This document shows positions 44,770 to 53,563 of a stretch of DNA of 64,000 nucleotides, piece by piece; the first letter of the stretch is position 1, and the number at the start of each line of letters is the position of its first letter. The position numbers were made by a program, and so were the translations under genes. The notes under the pieces are model-generated. The model saw only the letters and a program-made list of their open reading frames with translations, had not been told where the DNA came from and ran no database searches. Location: the NCBI RefSeq assembly GCF_000515335.1, contig NZ_KI911563.1, positions 2,062,056 through 2,126,055 on the forward strand, given 5' to 3'. The stretch comes from Cohnella panacarvi Gsoil 349 (GTDB taxonomy: Bacteria; Bacillota; Bacilli; Paenibacillales; Paenibacillaceae).

Positions 44770-46719
44770 TTGGCTCGTGGCAGCCTCGGAAATCATTTTC
44801 CGTTATTGCGCGTACTTGCGATATTGCTTGGCCTTCTGATTTTAATCGCATGGGGACTGATCTCGCTCGGACGCCAGAACGATCGCATCTTCATCAAGCC
44901 TGTCCAGTGGCAACCGGCCGCGGCAGGCTCTTCGTCGTCGGCGCCCCCGCAGACCGGCTGGAAGTCCGTAGACGATAGATCCGACCCGTACGGAAGCGAA
45001 CAAGACTATTGGCTCCGCCTGCCGCTTGAAGCTGCCGATATCAGGGAACCGGAGCTATGGATATTGAACGCGGCATCCGTGTCCGTCTACGACGGGGACA
45101 AGCTGCTCTACGCCTATAACCCTTCTTCAAGCGGCCATCGCTTGAATTTAAATTACCATTGGAATCTCGCGCCGCTCTCCGCGCCGCTGCCCCCCGAAGC
45201 GTTCGTCCTGATCGGCAACGACGGGCGGTTCAGCCCCGAACCCAGCATTCAGCTCATTAACAAGGGCGATCTCATCATCCATCTCGTCCGCAAGGATTTA
45301 TATTGCTTCTTGATCGGCGGCTTGTTCCTGTTCTTCTTCTTCTTCGCGCTCGGGTTGTACTCCATTCGCCGCGATCGGCTTCACCTTTACTTGGCGATGC
45401 TGTCCTTATGCGGTTCCTACGCGACTCTAGTACGCAATTACCTCTTGCAATGGCTGTGGGACCAACCTTGGCTGAGCTACATGGAACTCGGCATTTTCCC
45501 GCTCGGCGTATTCGGTTTCATCAGCATTATGAACGTCGTATTCGACGAAGCCCACACCCGTCATCTGCGATGGCTGAGATGGCTCGTGCTCGGCTTCGCG
45601 ATCGCTACGCTGGCGAGCGCCGTGCTGATGACAAGAACGTCGTTCGAATGGCTGATCAGCTATCCGTTGCTCATGATGTTCATCTTCACGGCCGGATTCG
45701 TTCTTAAATCGATCTGGTCCGCTTATCAAGACCGCCAAGGCACGGAATCGATCTGGATGCTCGCAGGTTTCTTAATCGTAACGGCCGTGGCGCTGGTACA
45801 CGTGCTTCGCACGTATACGCCGGCCGTCTTCAACGTCCTCAAGAGGAAAGTTCCTCTGCTAGGCGAACTTCCTTTCGACATTCTGTCGGTCGGTCTGTTC
45901 CTGTTCCTCGTCTGCCTCATCCGGGTCATCATCTCCCGGTTCGGCGCGCTCAACGAACAATTGAAAGCTTTCAACGCTTCTTTGGAGCATAGCGTAGCCC
46001 GGCGCACGTCCGAGCTTCGGGAACGGGAGTCCGAACTCCAGGACGCGAACGCCCGCCTTGCCCACTCGATGAAAGAAACCGCGGAAGCGAACGCTTCGAC
46101 GATGGTGCTGGAGGAGCGGCATCGGCTAACCGGCACGATCCACGATACGATCGGGCACTCGCTCACCGCGACGATCGTACAGTTGGAAGCCGCCAAACGC
46201 CTGCTTTCCCGTGATCCGCAATTAGCGCAGAACAAGCTTGAAGCCTCTCGGGAGCTCGTCCTTCGCGGTCTGGAGCAAATTCGGCAATCCGCCAATCTGA
46301 TGCGCGACGATACGACCCGGTACGATCTGCAGGAAGCGATGATCGCTCTAATCGAACAATCGGAGAAGACGACGGGAGTATCGATCGAACGCCATATCGA
46401 TCCGTTGCCGGACAACCTCACGACGCTGCAGAAGCGCGTGCTGTATCAGGCTCTGCAAGAGGGCATTACGAACGGCCTTAAGCATAGCGGAAGCCAGCAT
46501 TTCCGCTTCTCGCTGCGCGTGGAAGGCACGCAGCTCGCTTTCCTTCTCATGAGCGACGGGAGAACTTATGCTCCTTCCGCATACGGGTTCGGATTGAAGG
46601 CGATGTCGGAGAGGATCGACAACCTGGGCGGTACGATGTCCATCTCCCCGGGTCAGCCGGGCTGCGTACTTCGATTAACGTTGCCTTACGGATTGGCGGA
46701 CAATCGAGCTCTGAGCTAA
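44770..46719 (+). CDS. HisKA_3 sensor histidine kinase 1
   Basis: The 649-residue protein has an N-terminal anchor helix, an extracytoplasmic domain (about 35-165), seven further helices (about 170-395, like 7TMR-DISM sensors) and a coiled coil (about 400-455). A NarL-type kinase core follows. The H-box is EERHRLTGTIHDTIGHSLTATIVQLE, the N-box ALQEGITNGLKHSG keeps its Asn, and the G-box is YGFGLKAMSERIDNLGG. It should phosphorylate the regulator encoded 79 bp upstream. TTG start with GGGAGGAATC. Confidence 0.9.
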   Translation: MARGSLGNHFPLLRVLAILLGLLILIAWGLISLGRQNDRIFIKPVQWQPAAAGSSSSAPPQTGWKSVDDRSDPYGSEQDYWLRLPLEAADIREPELWILNAASVSVYDGDKLLYAYNPSSSGHRLNLNYHWNLAPLSAPLPPEAFVLIGNDGRFSPEPSIQLINKGDLIIHLVRKDLYCFLIGGLFLFFFFFALGLYSIRRDRLHLYLAMLSLCGSYATLVRNYLLQWLWDQPWLSYMELGIFPLGVFGFISIMNVVFDEAHTRHLRWLRWLVLGFAIATLASAVLMTRTSFEWLISYPLLMMFIFTAGFVLKSIWSAYQDRQGTESIWMLAGFLIVTAVALVHVLRTYTPAVFNVLKRKVPLLGELPFDILSVGLFLFLVCLIRVIISRFGALNEQLKAFNASLEHSVARRTSELRERESELQDANARLAHSMKETAEANASTMVLEERHRLTGTIHDTIGHSLTATIVQLEAAKRLLSRDPQLAQNKLEASRELVLRGLEQIRQSANLMRDDTTRYDLQEAMIALIEQSEKTTGVSIERHIDPLPDNLTTLQKRVLYQALQEGITNGLKHSGSQHFRFSLRVEGTQLAFLLMSDGRTYAPSAYGFGLKAMSERIDNLGGTMSISPGQPGCVLRLTLPYGLADNRALS

Positions 46720-46736
46720 CGAGAGGAGTACCCCCG

Positions 46737-48701
46737 ATGAAAAGACGATTAACCGATACATGGCGAGCGCACCTTCCGTTGCTCAGAACGAGTCTCATCG
46801 TGCTCGTCCTGGTGTCCGGCATAAGCTGGATGCTGGCTGTCGCACAAGCGCGAGACGGCTCGGCACGGACACTTGATCCTTCCGACTGGCAATGGGCTGA
46901 AGCTTCGACATACGACGAAGTCGCAGCGCCTTCGAGCGGCTGGCAACCCAACCGTCCGAACGAGAAGATGCCCGCGACTAACATTTGGCTGCGCGTCCCT
47001 CTGCCTCAAGGCGACCCGAAGGATCCTTACCTGCAGGTCAAAGGCATCGGAAGCCTGAGAGCGTTCGACGGCAACAACAGGATCTACTCCTACTTGCTGA
47101 ACAAGAAAGAATGGATCGTCCCCGTCGGTCAATGGAAGATGGTACAGCTTCCTTTGCCGCAGCCGCCATATATCGATCTGCTCGTCCGCTTAGGCAATGA
47201 GTCCGTCTTAAGGCTGGAAGCCGCGTACGGCGACAAGTCCGGTCTGGTCGGAAGCATGCTTCGGGAGGACTTGGACAACCTGCTCATCGGCGTCCTGCTC
47301 ATCTTCAGCGGCTGCATCGCTCTCGGCCTTTACAAGTCGCAACGTAACCAGCTTTACCTCTACTTCAGCCTATTGGCGGTTTCCGGCGGGTACGCCGCGC
47401 TCGTCCAGAACGATCTGCAGCAGGCGATTATCGACGTTCCCGCTCTCGTCTATTTCCAGAACGTCTGCCTGCCGATCGCGACATTCGCTTTCATCGGAGC
47501 CATGGAGCAAGTATTCTCCGGCATTAACGCACGTGCGATCCGGTTGTTCAGGCATACGGCGCTAACGTTGTCGGCATTCTCGATTATCGGGGCATTGACG
47601 AGCATCACGTTGTACATGTGGTCGATCCTCGTATTTACGCCTATTTTCATCGTCATCTTTATAGCGGCTTACTGGACGATCCTGGTCGCGTATCGCCAGC
47701 GGAGAGATCTGGAATCGATCTGGATCATGGCCGGCTTCTCGTCCCTTGCGGCAATCACTTTAATTCATATTTACAGGTTCATCATTTATGATCGGGTTCC
47801 GGAGCAGGTACAGGAGACGACCGCGTGGGTTCTTCAGCTGCCGAAAGATTTGCTGTTCCTAGGGTTATTCGCCTTTATCGTCTGCCTGATTCGCGTAATC
47901 ATGTACCGATATATGGCGATGAACAGGCAGCTGACCGAGTTTAATCGATCCCTGGAGCAAATCGTGCAGACGCGCACCTATGAACTGCAGGAGAGGACCG
48001 AGCAGCTTCAGCGCGCGAACGAGCGGCTGGCCGCCTCGATGCGGGAAAATGCGGAAGCGATTGCCGAGTCGATGATCATGGAGGAACGGCATCGCATCAC
48101 AGGCAGCATTCACGACACTGTCGGCCATACGTTAAGCGATACCGTCGTTCATATGGAGGAGGCCAATAAGCTAATCTACGCGGATCGCGGACATGCGGAG
48201 GAGAAGCTCGCCGCGTCTCAAGAGCTCCTGCGCAGAGGACTCGAGGACATTCGGCAATCCGTGCGCCTGCTTCGGGAGGACGCCGGACATTACGATTTGC
48301 CGGGAGCGATCGGCGCATTGATCCGCGAGACGGAACAGGCGACCGGCTGCCACTTCGAGAGACAGCTCGGGCCGCTCCCAAGCCAGCTTAGCACGTTGCA
48401 GAAACGTTTATTGTTCCAGACGCTGCAAGAAGGCATTGCGACGGGACTGAAAAGCAAAAAACCCGCTCGGCGATTCAGACTGTCCGTCAGCTTCGACCAG
48501 CGGGATGAGACCGTGCGGTTGAAGCTTGCGGATGATGGACGTCTGACGCGCGCGGACGATTGGGGAATCGGCATGCGCGCACTCGCCGAGCAGGCGGATC
48601 GATTAGGCGGACTGCTGACGGCCGAAGCGACGGAGGAAGGCAATCGTCTCTCGTTAACGATTCCTGCCTCTCCCGGAGGCGCGTCAAGCTGGATGATCTA
48701 G
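46737..48701 (+). CDS. HisKA_3 sensor histidine kinase 2, probably ATPase-impaired
   Basis: The 654-residue paralogue of the preceding kinase has the same layout and keeps the phosphoacceptor His in EERHRITGSIHDTVGHTLSDTVVHME. At the N-box it reads LQEGIATGLKSKK where kinase 1 has LQEGITNGLKHSG, so the Mg-ATP-chelating Asn is replaced. The G-box is WGIGMRALAEQADRLGG. It may serve as a phosphatase, a heterodimer partner or a sensor subunit. RBS GAGAGGAG, 17 bp after kinase 1. The last 18 bases overlap the convergent gene's 3' end. Confidence 0.85.
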   Translation: MKRRLTDTWRAHLPLLRTSLIVLVLVSGISWMLAVAQARDGSARTLDPSDWQWAEASTYDEVAAPSSGWQPNRPNEKMPATNIWLRVPLPQGDPKDPYLQVKGIGSLRAFDGNNRIYSYLLNKKEWIVPVGQWKMVQLPLPQPPYIDLLVRLGNESVLRLEAAYGDKSGLVGSMLREDLDNLLIGVLLIFSGCIALGLYKSQRNQLYLYFSLLAVSGGYAALVQNDLQQAIIDVPALVYFQNVCLPIATFAFIGAMEQVFSGINARAIRLFRHTALTLSAFSIIGALTSITLYMWSILVFTPIFIVIFIAAYWTILVAYRQRRDLESIWIMAGFSSLAAITLIHIYRFIIYDRVPEQVQETTAWVLQLPKDLLFLGLFAFIVCLIRVIMYRYMAMNRQLTEFNRSLEQIVQTRTYELQERTEQLQRANERLAASMRENAEAIAESMIMEERHRITGSIHDTVGHTLSDTVVHMEEANKLIYADRGHAEEKLAASQELLRRGLEDIRQSVRLLREDAGHYDLPGAIGALIRETEQATGCHFERQLGPLPSQLSTLQKRLLFQTLQEGIATGLKSKKPARRFRLSVSFDQRDETVRLKLADDGRLTRADDWGIGMRALAEQADRLGGLLTAEATEEGNRLSLTIPASPGGASSWMI

Positions 48702-49499
48702 CAGCAGACGGCTGGCGGCGCACAGAATCGCCGGCCCGAGACGCTCCTCCTCCGGATAGGCGACTCGCATCATCCCTTCGTCGTTCATCGCCTCAGCCGT
48801 AATTTTGCCGACGGCGATGCCGAGGACGCGCGAACCGAACGCATCGAGCAACGGCTGCTCCTTGCTCGTCTCGCGAGCCCGCTGAAAGACGGACCGCGCC
48901 TGGACCGTGCTCGTGAATACGACGGCGTCCAGCGTTCCCTCGATACACCGGCCGATGAGCTCGTCGATCGGCCCGACGTCGGGCATGACATGCACGTAAG
49001 GCAGCAGCTCGATGCATTCCGCTCCGGCCATGCGCAATTTGCCGGAGATTCTCGGCGAAGGGTCGCCGTATAGCTGAAGCGCGATGCGCTTGCCCGATAG
49101 TCCGTGCTCCGCAAGCTCCTTGTACACGCCGTCCATCGTCCCGTCGTCCGCTTTGATCTCGGGTTGGATGCCGAGCTTGCGCAGCGCGTTCACCGTCTTA
49201 TACCCGCGCGCGGCGATTCGCGATTTCTTCATGACCGCGAGCAGCTCCTCGCGCATCCCGAGCTTCTCGGCCATCGACAGAAGCGCCTCCGTCCCGATCC
49301 CCGTCGTCAACACGAGCCAATCGACGGGACGCCATAGGAGCTCCATAATTTGAAACATAAGCTGATTGCCATTGGAATATACCGTGCCTTGAGCCGGATA
49401 AATCCATGGCGTGCCGCCGAGCTTATCGACGATCCGGTTGAACTCTTCTTCGCATCTCGGTCCCGTTACCGCAACGTGCCTCCCCGATAGTTTCCCCAT
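48684..49499 (-). CDS. Uroporphyrinogen-III synthase-like protein
   Basis: The 271-residue protein resembles HemD: VAVTGPRCEEEFNRIVDKLGG at the start, DWLVLTTGIGTEALL, GYKTVNALRKLGIQPE, and a second half with DAVVFTSTVQARSVFQ and VLGIAVGKITAEAM. The two-lobed pattern and low conservation are usual for the family. The enzyme closes the tetrapyrrole ring for siroheme and heme. Its place directly downstream of nirBD (22 bp) suggests supply of siroheme for NirB. RBS AAAGGGGAC. Confidence 0.8.
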   Translation of the reverse strand: MGKLSGRHVAVTGPRCEEEFNRIVDKLGGTPWIYPAQGTVYSNGNQLMFQIMELLWRPVDWLVLTTGIGTEALLSMAEKLGMREELLAVMKKSRIAARGYKTVNALRKLGIQPEIKADDGTMDGVYKELAEHGLSGKRIALQLYGDPSPRISGKLRMAGAECIELLPYVHVMPDVGPIDELIGRCIEGTLDAVVFTSTVQARSVFQRARETSKEQPLLDAFGSRVLGIAVGKITAEAMNDEGMMRVAYPEEERLGPAILCAASRLLLDHPA

Positions 49500-49521
49500 A
49501 CCTATGTCCCCTTTGCAGATA

Positions 49522-49860
49522 TTAGGATGTTTGCTTCAGACCGACGGATTCCGTGCGCAGGAATATTTTCCCGGTCGCTTCATGATGAATGACTTCTATC
49601 GAAGACACGCATCCCGTATCGGGGGCTTGCACCTGTCCATCGTTCATATCGATTTTCCAATCGTGCAGCGGGCAATAGACGTGATGGTCGCATACGATGC
49701 CCTCCGACAGCTTCCCCGCCTTGTGCGGGCAACGATTCTCGATCGCCCGGAACGTGCCGTCCGACAGCAGGAATATTGCCCATTCGGTCCCGTCCCATTG
49801 CACCGTGCGGGCGCGGCGATCCGCGAAATCGCTCAAATGTCCGATGTGGATGTCAGCCAT
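49522..49860 (-). CDS. nirD: Nitrite reductase [NAD(P)H] small subunit (Rieske)
   Basis: The product of about 112 residues has a Rieske motif CPHKAGKLSEG...CPLHDWKID (C-x-H and C-x2-H). NirD is the small partner of NirB in assimilatory nitrite reduction. The ATG at 49860 is preferred over a GTG at 49869, since GAGGAG lies nine bases upstream of the ATG. It follows nirB by 31 bp. Confidence 0.9.
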   Translation of the reverse strand: MADIHIGHLSDFADRRARTVQWDGTEWAIFLLSDGTFRAIENRCPHKAGKLSEGIVCDHHVYCPLHDWKIDMNDGQVQAPDTGCVSSIEVIHHEATGKIFLRTESVGLKQTS

Positions 49861-49891
49861 GGTCCCCACTCCTCTGTTTCTCTCTTTGTAT

Positions 49892-52378
49892 TTATTCCGC
49901 TTGCGGTTTCTCCGCCAGCGCTCCTTGCACGGCGTTCAGGCCGCCGCCCGATGCGGAGTCCGGCGAATTCGCCGTCAGCGAATCGAACGCTTTGCGAAGA
50001 TCGTCGCTCTCGATGATTTGTTGCCAAGGGTCTTTCATCAGATCGAGCGTTTTGTCGATGCGGGCGACGAGAGCTTGCCTTTCGCCTTGGTCCGCGAGCG
50101 CCTCCTTGATGTGCGCGAGTCCGACCCTTTGCAGCCACTCCGAGGTACGCTCGCCGAAGTTGGCCGTCTCTCTGTAATATTGAAGGTAGGCTCCGGTCCA
50201 CTCGAGCACTTCGTCTTCGGTTTTCACTTTCGTCAGCAAATCCGCTGCCCGGACCTTCGTTCCTCCGTTGCCGCCGACATAGATTTCCCATCCTCCGTCG
50301 ATCGCAACGACGCCGAGATCTTTGATCGTCGCCTCCGCGCAGTTGCGCGGACAGCCGGATACCGCAAGCTTCACTTTAGCCGGCGTATTGAGCCGTTCGA
50401 ACCGCTTCTCCATCGCGATGCCCATTCCGATCGAATCCTGCGTGCCGAACCGGCAGAACGTGTTGCCGACGCACGTCTTGACCGTGCGCAGCGCTTTGCC
50501 GTAGGCGTATCCGGAAGGCATGTCGAGATCTCTCCACATGTTCGGCAAGTCTTCCTTCTTCACGCCGAGCAAGTCGATCCGCTGGCCGCCCGTAATCTTG
50601 ACCAGAGGCACGTCGTATTTGCCGGCTACGTCGGCGATACGTTTGAGCTCCTCCGGGGTCGTCACGCCGCCGTATATTCTCGGAACGACGGAGAACGTGC
50701 CGTCCTTCTGGATGTTCGCATGGTTGCGTTCGTTCACGAAGCGGCTTTCAAGCTCATCTTCATGCTCTTCCGGGAATACCATGCCAAGGTAGTAGTTGAG
50801 CGCCGGGCGGCATTTCGAACAACCTTCGGGATTGCGCCATTCCAGCACGTGCATGACTTCCTTCGAAGTTTTAAGCTTCATCCGCGTGATCGACTCGACG
50901 ACCTCGTCGCGGCTTAGCTCCGTACAGCCGCAAATGCCTTCTTTCACCTTCTTGACGTTGTCCTCGCCTAGCGTCGAAGCCAAAATTTGCTCGACGAGCG
51001 GTTTACAGCCGCCGCAAGAGCCGGACGCCTTGGTGCAGGCTTTGATCTCGCCAAGGCTCACGCAGCCTTTGTCTTTGATCGCCTCTATGATCGTGTCTTT
51101 CGTTACCCCGTTGCATCCGCACACGATCTCGTCGCCGCTCATCGCCTCGACCAGATCGGCCGTGCTGGACGAGCCGCCGCCGCCTTCCTTACCGAACAAC
51201 ACCTCGCGCTCGCGTCCGGCGTAATCTTCTCCGCTGCGGATGAGCGAGAACAGCTTCGAGCCTTCCGACGTATCGCCGAACAAGACGGCGCCGACGACTT
51301 TGCCTCCCTCGAAGACGACTTTCTTATAGATACCGCTCAGATCGTCCTGCACCCGAAGCGCCTTCGTGCCGGGTTCATCGGTGAATCTGCCCGCGGAGAA
51401 CACTTGAACTCCGGACACTTTAAGCTTCGTCGAGAGAACCGAGCCCGCGTAACCCTTCGTCTCTACGCCCGCAAGATGCTTGGCAAGGACGGCTCCTTGC
51501 TCGTACAGCGGCGCCACGAGCCCGTAGACGATGCCGCGATGCTCCGCGCATTCCCCGAGCGAGTAGATGCTAGGCACGCTCGTTTCCATGACGTCGTTCA
51601 CGACGATGCCGCGATTGACTTCGATTCCCGCTTCCTTGGCAATCTGCACGTTGGGTTTGATCCCGACCGCCATGACGATCAGATCGGCGTCCTCCTGCGT
51701 GCCGTCCTTGAACCTGAGGCCCGTCACGCGCTTCTTGCCGATAATCGTGTCCGAATGCTTCTCGAGCAGGAACTTCATCCCCTGTCGCTCAAGCTCCTCT
51801 TGCAGCATTTTCGATCCGGTAGGATCGAGCTGACGCTCCATTAAGAAGTTGAAAATATGAACGACGCTGACTTCCATGTTCAAGTTCAGCAATCCGCGAG
51901 CGGCTTCCAGTCCGAGCAATCCGCCGCCGATGACGATCGCTTTTTTGTATTTGCGGCTCGTCTCGATCATCGTGTTGCAATCCTTTATGTCGCGGAAGGC
52001 GATTACGCCTTCTTTATCCGCGCCGGGCAATGGAAGCATGAACGGCAGCGAGCCGGTAGCCAGCACGAGCTCGTCGTACGGGACCGCTAATCCCTGATCC
52101 GTGTGCACCGTCTTCTTCGCCGAATCGATCTGCGTTACGGTATGCCCGACATGCAGCATAATATGGTTGTCCCGGTACCAATCCCAATCGTTGAGCACGA
52201 TATCCTTCATCTCGGCGTCTCCGGCCAGAACGGACGACAACATAATGCGATTATAGTTCGGATGCGGCTCGGCCCCGATAATCGTAATCTCGAACTTGTT
52301 CGGATTCAGCTTAAGCAATTGTTCGACGAAGGCGACCCCCGCCATTCCGTTCCCGACCATGACTAACTTCCGTTTCAT
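49892..52378 (-). CDS. nirB: Nitrite reductase [NAD(P)H] large subunit
   Basis: The protein of about 828 residues starts with a two-dinucleotide fold (VMVGNGMAGVAFVEQLL; AIVIGGGLLGLEAARG). Two BFD-like [2Fe-2S] regions follow (CGCNGVTKDTIIEAI...CGGCKPL and CGCTELSRDEVVES...CSKCRPAL). The siroheme/4Fe-4S part has TCVGNTFCRFG and VSGCPRNCAEATIKD. It reduces nitrite to ammonium with NAD(P)H in the cytosol. The ATG at 52378 follows GAGAGGAGAG; the frame to 52501 runs through the leader terminator. Expression should depend on ANTAR antitermination. Confidence 0.93.
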   Translation of the reverse strand: MKRKLVMVGNGMAGVAFVEQLLKLNPNKFEITIIGAEPHPNYNRIMLSSVLAGDAEMKDIVLNDWDWYRDNHIMLHVGHTVTQIDSAKKTVHTDQGLAVPYDELVLATGSLPFMLPLPGADKEGVIAFRDIKDCNTMIETSRKYKKAIVIGGGLLGLEAARGLLNLNMEVSVVHIFNFLMERQLDPTGSKMLQEELERQGMKFLLEKHSDTIIGKKRVTGLRFKDGTQEDADLIVMAVGIKPNVQIAKEAGIEVNRGIVVNDVMETSVPSIYSLGECAEHRGIVYGLVAPLYEQGAVLAKHLAGVETKGYAGSVLSTKLKVSGVQVFSAGRFTDEPGTKALRVQDDLSGIYKKVVFEGGKVVGAVLFGDTSEGSKLFSLIRSGEDYAGREREVLFGKEGGGGSSSTADLVEAMSGDEIVCGCNGVTKDTIIEAIKDKGCVSLGEIKACTKASGSCGGCKPLVEQILASTLGEDNVKKVKEGICGCTELSRDEVVESITRMKLKTSKEVMHVLEWRNPEGCSKCRPALNYYLGMVFPEEHEDELESRFVNERNHANIQKDGTFSVVPRIYGGVTTPEELKRIADVAGKYDVPLVKITGGQRIDLLGVKKEDLPNMWRDLDMPSGYAYGKALRTVKTCVGNTFCRFGTQDSIGMGIAMEKRFERLNTPAKVKLAVSGCPRNCAEATIKDLGVVAIDGGWEIYVGGNGGTKVRAADLLTKVKTEDEVLEWTGAYLQYYRETANFGERTSEWLQRVGLAHIKEALADQGERQALVARIDKTLDLMKDPWQQIIESDDLRKAFDSLTANSPDSASGGGLNAVQGALAEKPQAE

Positions 52379-52423
52379 TTCGTTCTCTCCTCTCTTTCGT
52401 AACCGCAAGGCTTGAGTAAACAT

Positions 52424-52560
52424 AAAAAGCCCATCCCTCAGATTCATCTTAGGGACAGGCTTCGTTGCCGAGGCGATCGACACGCCGTTGTGCCGATTCA
52501 CCGTGGTTTTCTAGATTCTGTTATGAGACCAGTATAGGATTAAATCGGTCTGAATGTCAA
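52424..52560 (-). promoter_or_regulatory. Promoter and ANTAR-type antiterminator leader of nirBD
   Basis: The minus strand has TTGACA (52555-52560), an 18-bp spacer and TATACT (52531-52536). In the leader, hairpin P1 (52479-52494) is GGCAC/GTGTC with hexaloop AACGGC. Nine bases later P2 (52458-52469) is GGC/GCC with hexaloop AACGAA. Both loops have A at 1 and G at 4, the ANTAR recognition rule. The 3' arm of P2 overlaps the 5' arm of a terminator (AAGCCTGTCCCT/AGGGATGGGCTT plus T5, 52424-52462). Binding should stop terminator formation. Confidence 0.8.
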
Positions 52561-52648
52561 TATAATTAACATCAATAGGTTGAAAATGGTTCTCTCCCTC
52601 TCGATTTTATTAGCGAACCTTACCATAAGTGACTTGCGCAATCGTTCC

Positions 52649-52678
52649 TCGACAACAATCGGAATCCTATGTTATATT
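52649..52678 (+). promoter_or_regulatory. Promoter of the ANTAR regulator gene
   Basis: TCGACA (52649-52654), an 18-bp spacer and TATATT (52673-52678) precede the GGAGGAG ribosome site. Confidence 0.5.
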
Positions 52679-52712
52679 ATATTACATAAGCGTTTCGGCA
52701 GGAGGAGTAATC

Positions 52713-53264
52713 ATGAGCAAACCGCTGTTGTGGCAGGAAGAGGGCGTCGACCCCGCTCCGGTTGCCGTTCTGCAGGGCCACTGCAGGTCATCGGCCAGGA
52801 ACGAAGCCGAGCTGCGGGGCGGTCTCCCGATGGCGTCGTCAGTCATTCTTCACGTCCCTTACGCGAAGCTGAAAGATCGGCAAATGACGGTGATCAGCAT
52901 CCGCAAGCTTCCGATCCTCTGGTTGTGCGCGGAGACGCGCATTCCTAGAGAACCGGAATGGGGCTATGCGCTCGACGGGATTCTGTTCCCGCATATGACC
53001 CCCGTGGAAATCGATTGGACGCTTCAATGGGCGCAACGCTCCTTCAATGAACGCAGGCGGTGGCACGAGGAGAAAGAACAGCTCATCCAGCGGCTGGAGG
53101 AGCGGAAATGGGTCGACCAGGCTAAGGCGATCCTATGCGAAATCAAAGGAATCAACGAATCGGATGCTTACGATTTTCTGCGCAAGCAAGCGATGAACGA
53201 GCGCAAGCGCATCGGCGACGTCGCCGCTTCGATCGTCAAGGTGTATCAGCTCATTCACGGTTAA
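52713..53264 (+). CDS. ANTAR-domain transcription antiterminator (NasR/AmiR-type)
   Basis: The 183-residue protein ends in an ANTAR RNA-binding domain (about 125-180: LEERKWVDQAKAILCEI, ESDAYDFLRKQAMNERKRIGDVAASIV) after a coiled-coil helix. The first 110 residues look like a degenerate receiver fold without a clear phosphoacceptor Asp, as in AmiR; there is no NIT domain. ANTAR proteins bind paired A-x-x-G-x-x hexaloops and prevent termination. The gene is divergent from nirB and just ahead of the transporter gene, both of which have such leaders. RBS GGAGGAG. The signal sensed is unknown. Confidence 0.85.
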   Translation: MSKPLLWQEEGVDPAPVAVLQGHCRSSARNEAELRGGLPMASSVILHVPYAKLKDRQMTVISIRKLPILWLCAETRIPREPEWGYALDGILFPHMTPVEIDWTLQWAQRSFNERRRWHEEKEQLIQRLEERKWVDQAKAILCEIKGINESDAYDFLRKQAMNERKRIGDVAASIVKVYQLIHG

Positions 53265-53286
53265 TGAAATTGTTGTGTTAATTATG

Positions 53287-53497
53287 TTGACATCGATCTA
53301 ACTTCGCACATATAATGGCGATATCACCCTCGATCGAGGGGACGGATTACGGCGACGAAGCCGCTGCCGTCACCCTGTTGAACCAAGCAATCATGCGATT
53401 TCTTTACCGAACGATTAACGGACATACGATACAAGGGCGTATCGTAGCCAGGCAACGAAGCCGGATGCAGTCGATCACATCGACAGCTCCGGCTTTT
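53287..53497 (+). promoter_or_regulatory. Promoter and ANTAR-type leader of the nitrate transporter gene
   Basis: TTGACA (53287-53292), 18 bp and TATAAT (53311-53316) start the transcript. P1 (53426-53445) has arms ACGATAC/GTATCGT with hexaloop AAGGGC. P2 (53451-53462) is GGC/GCC with hexaloop AACGAA, the same as in the nirB leader. P2 overlaps a terminator AAGCCGGA/TCCGGCTT with TTTT (53458-53497). A further hairpin at 53341-53371 (GACGG/CCGTC; inner loop GACGAA) lacks the loop's first A. Confidence 0.8.
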
Positions 53498-53563
53498 CTT
53501 GTGCAGCGTAAAACCGCTTCCAACAGATCATAACGCGGCGGTAAACACAAAGGAGAGATTCCG

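Noticed and set aside
52379..52501. N-terminal extension of NirB
   Set aside because: It would be read through the leader terminator and antiterminator hairpins; the ATG at 52378 has GAGAGGAGAG.
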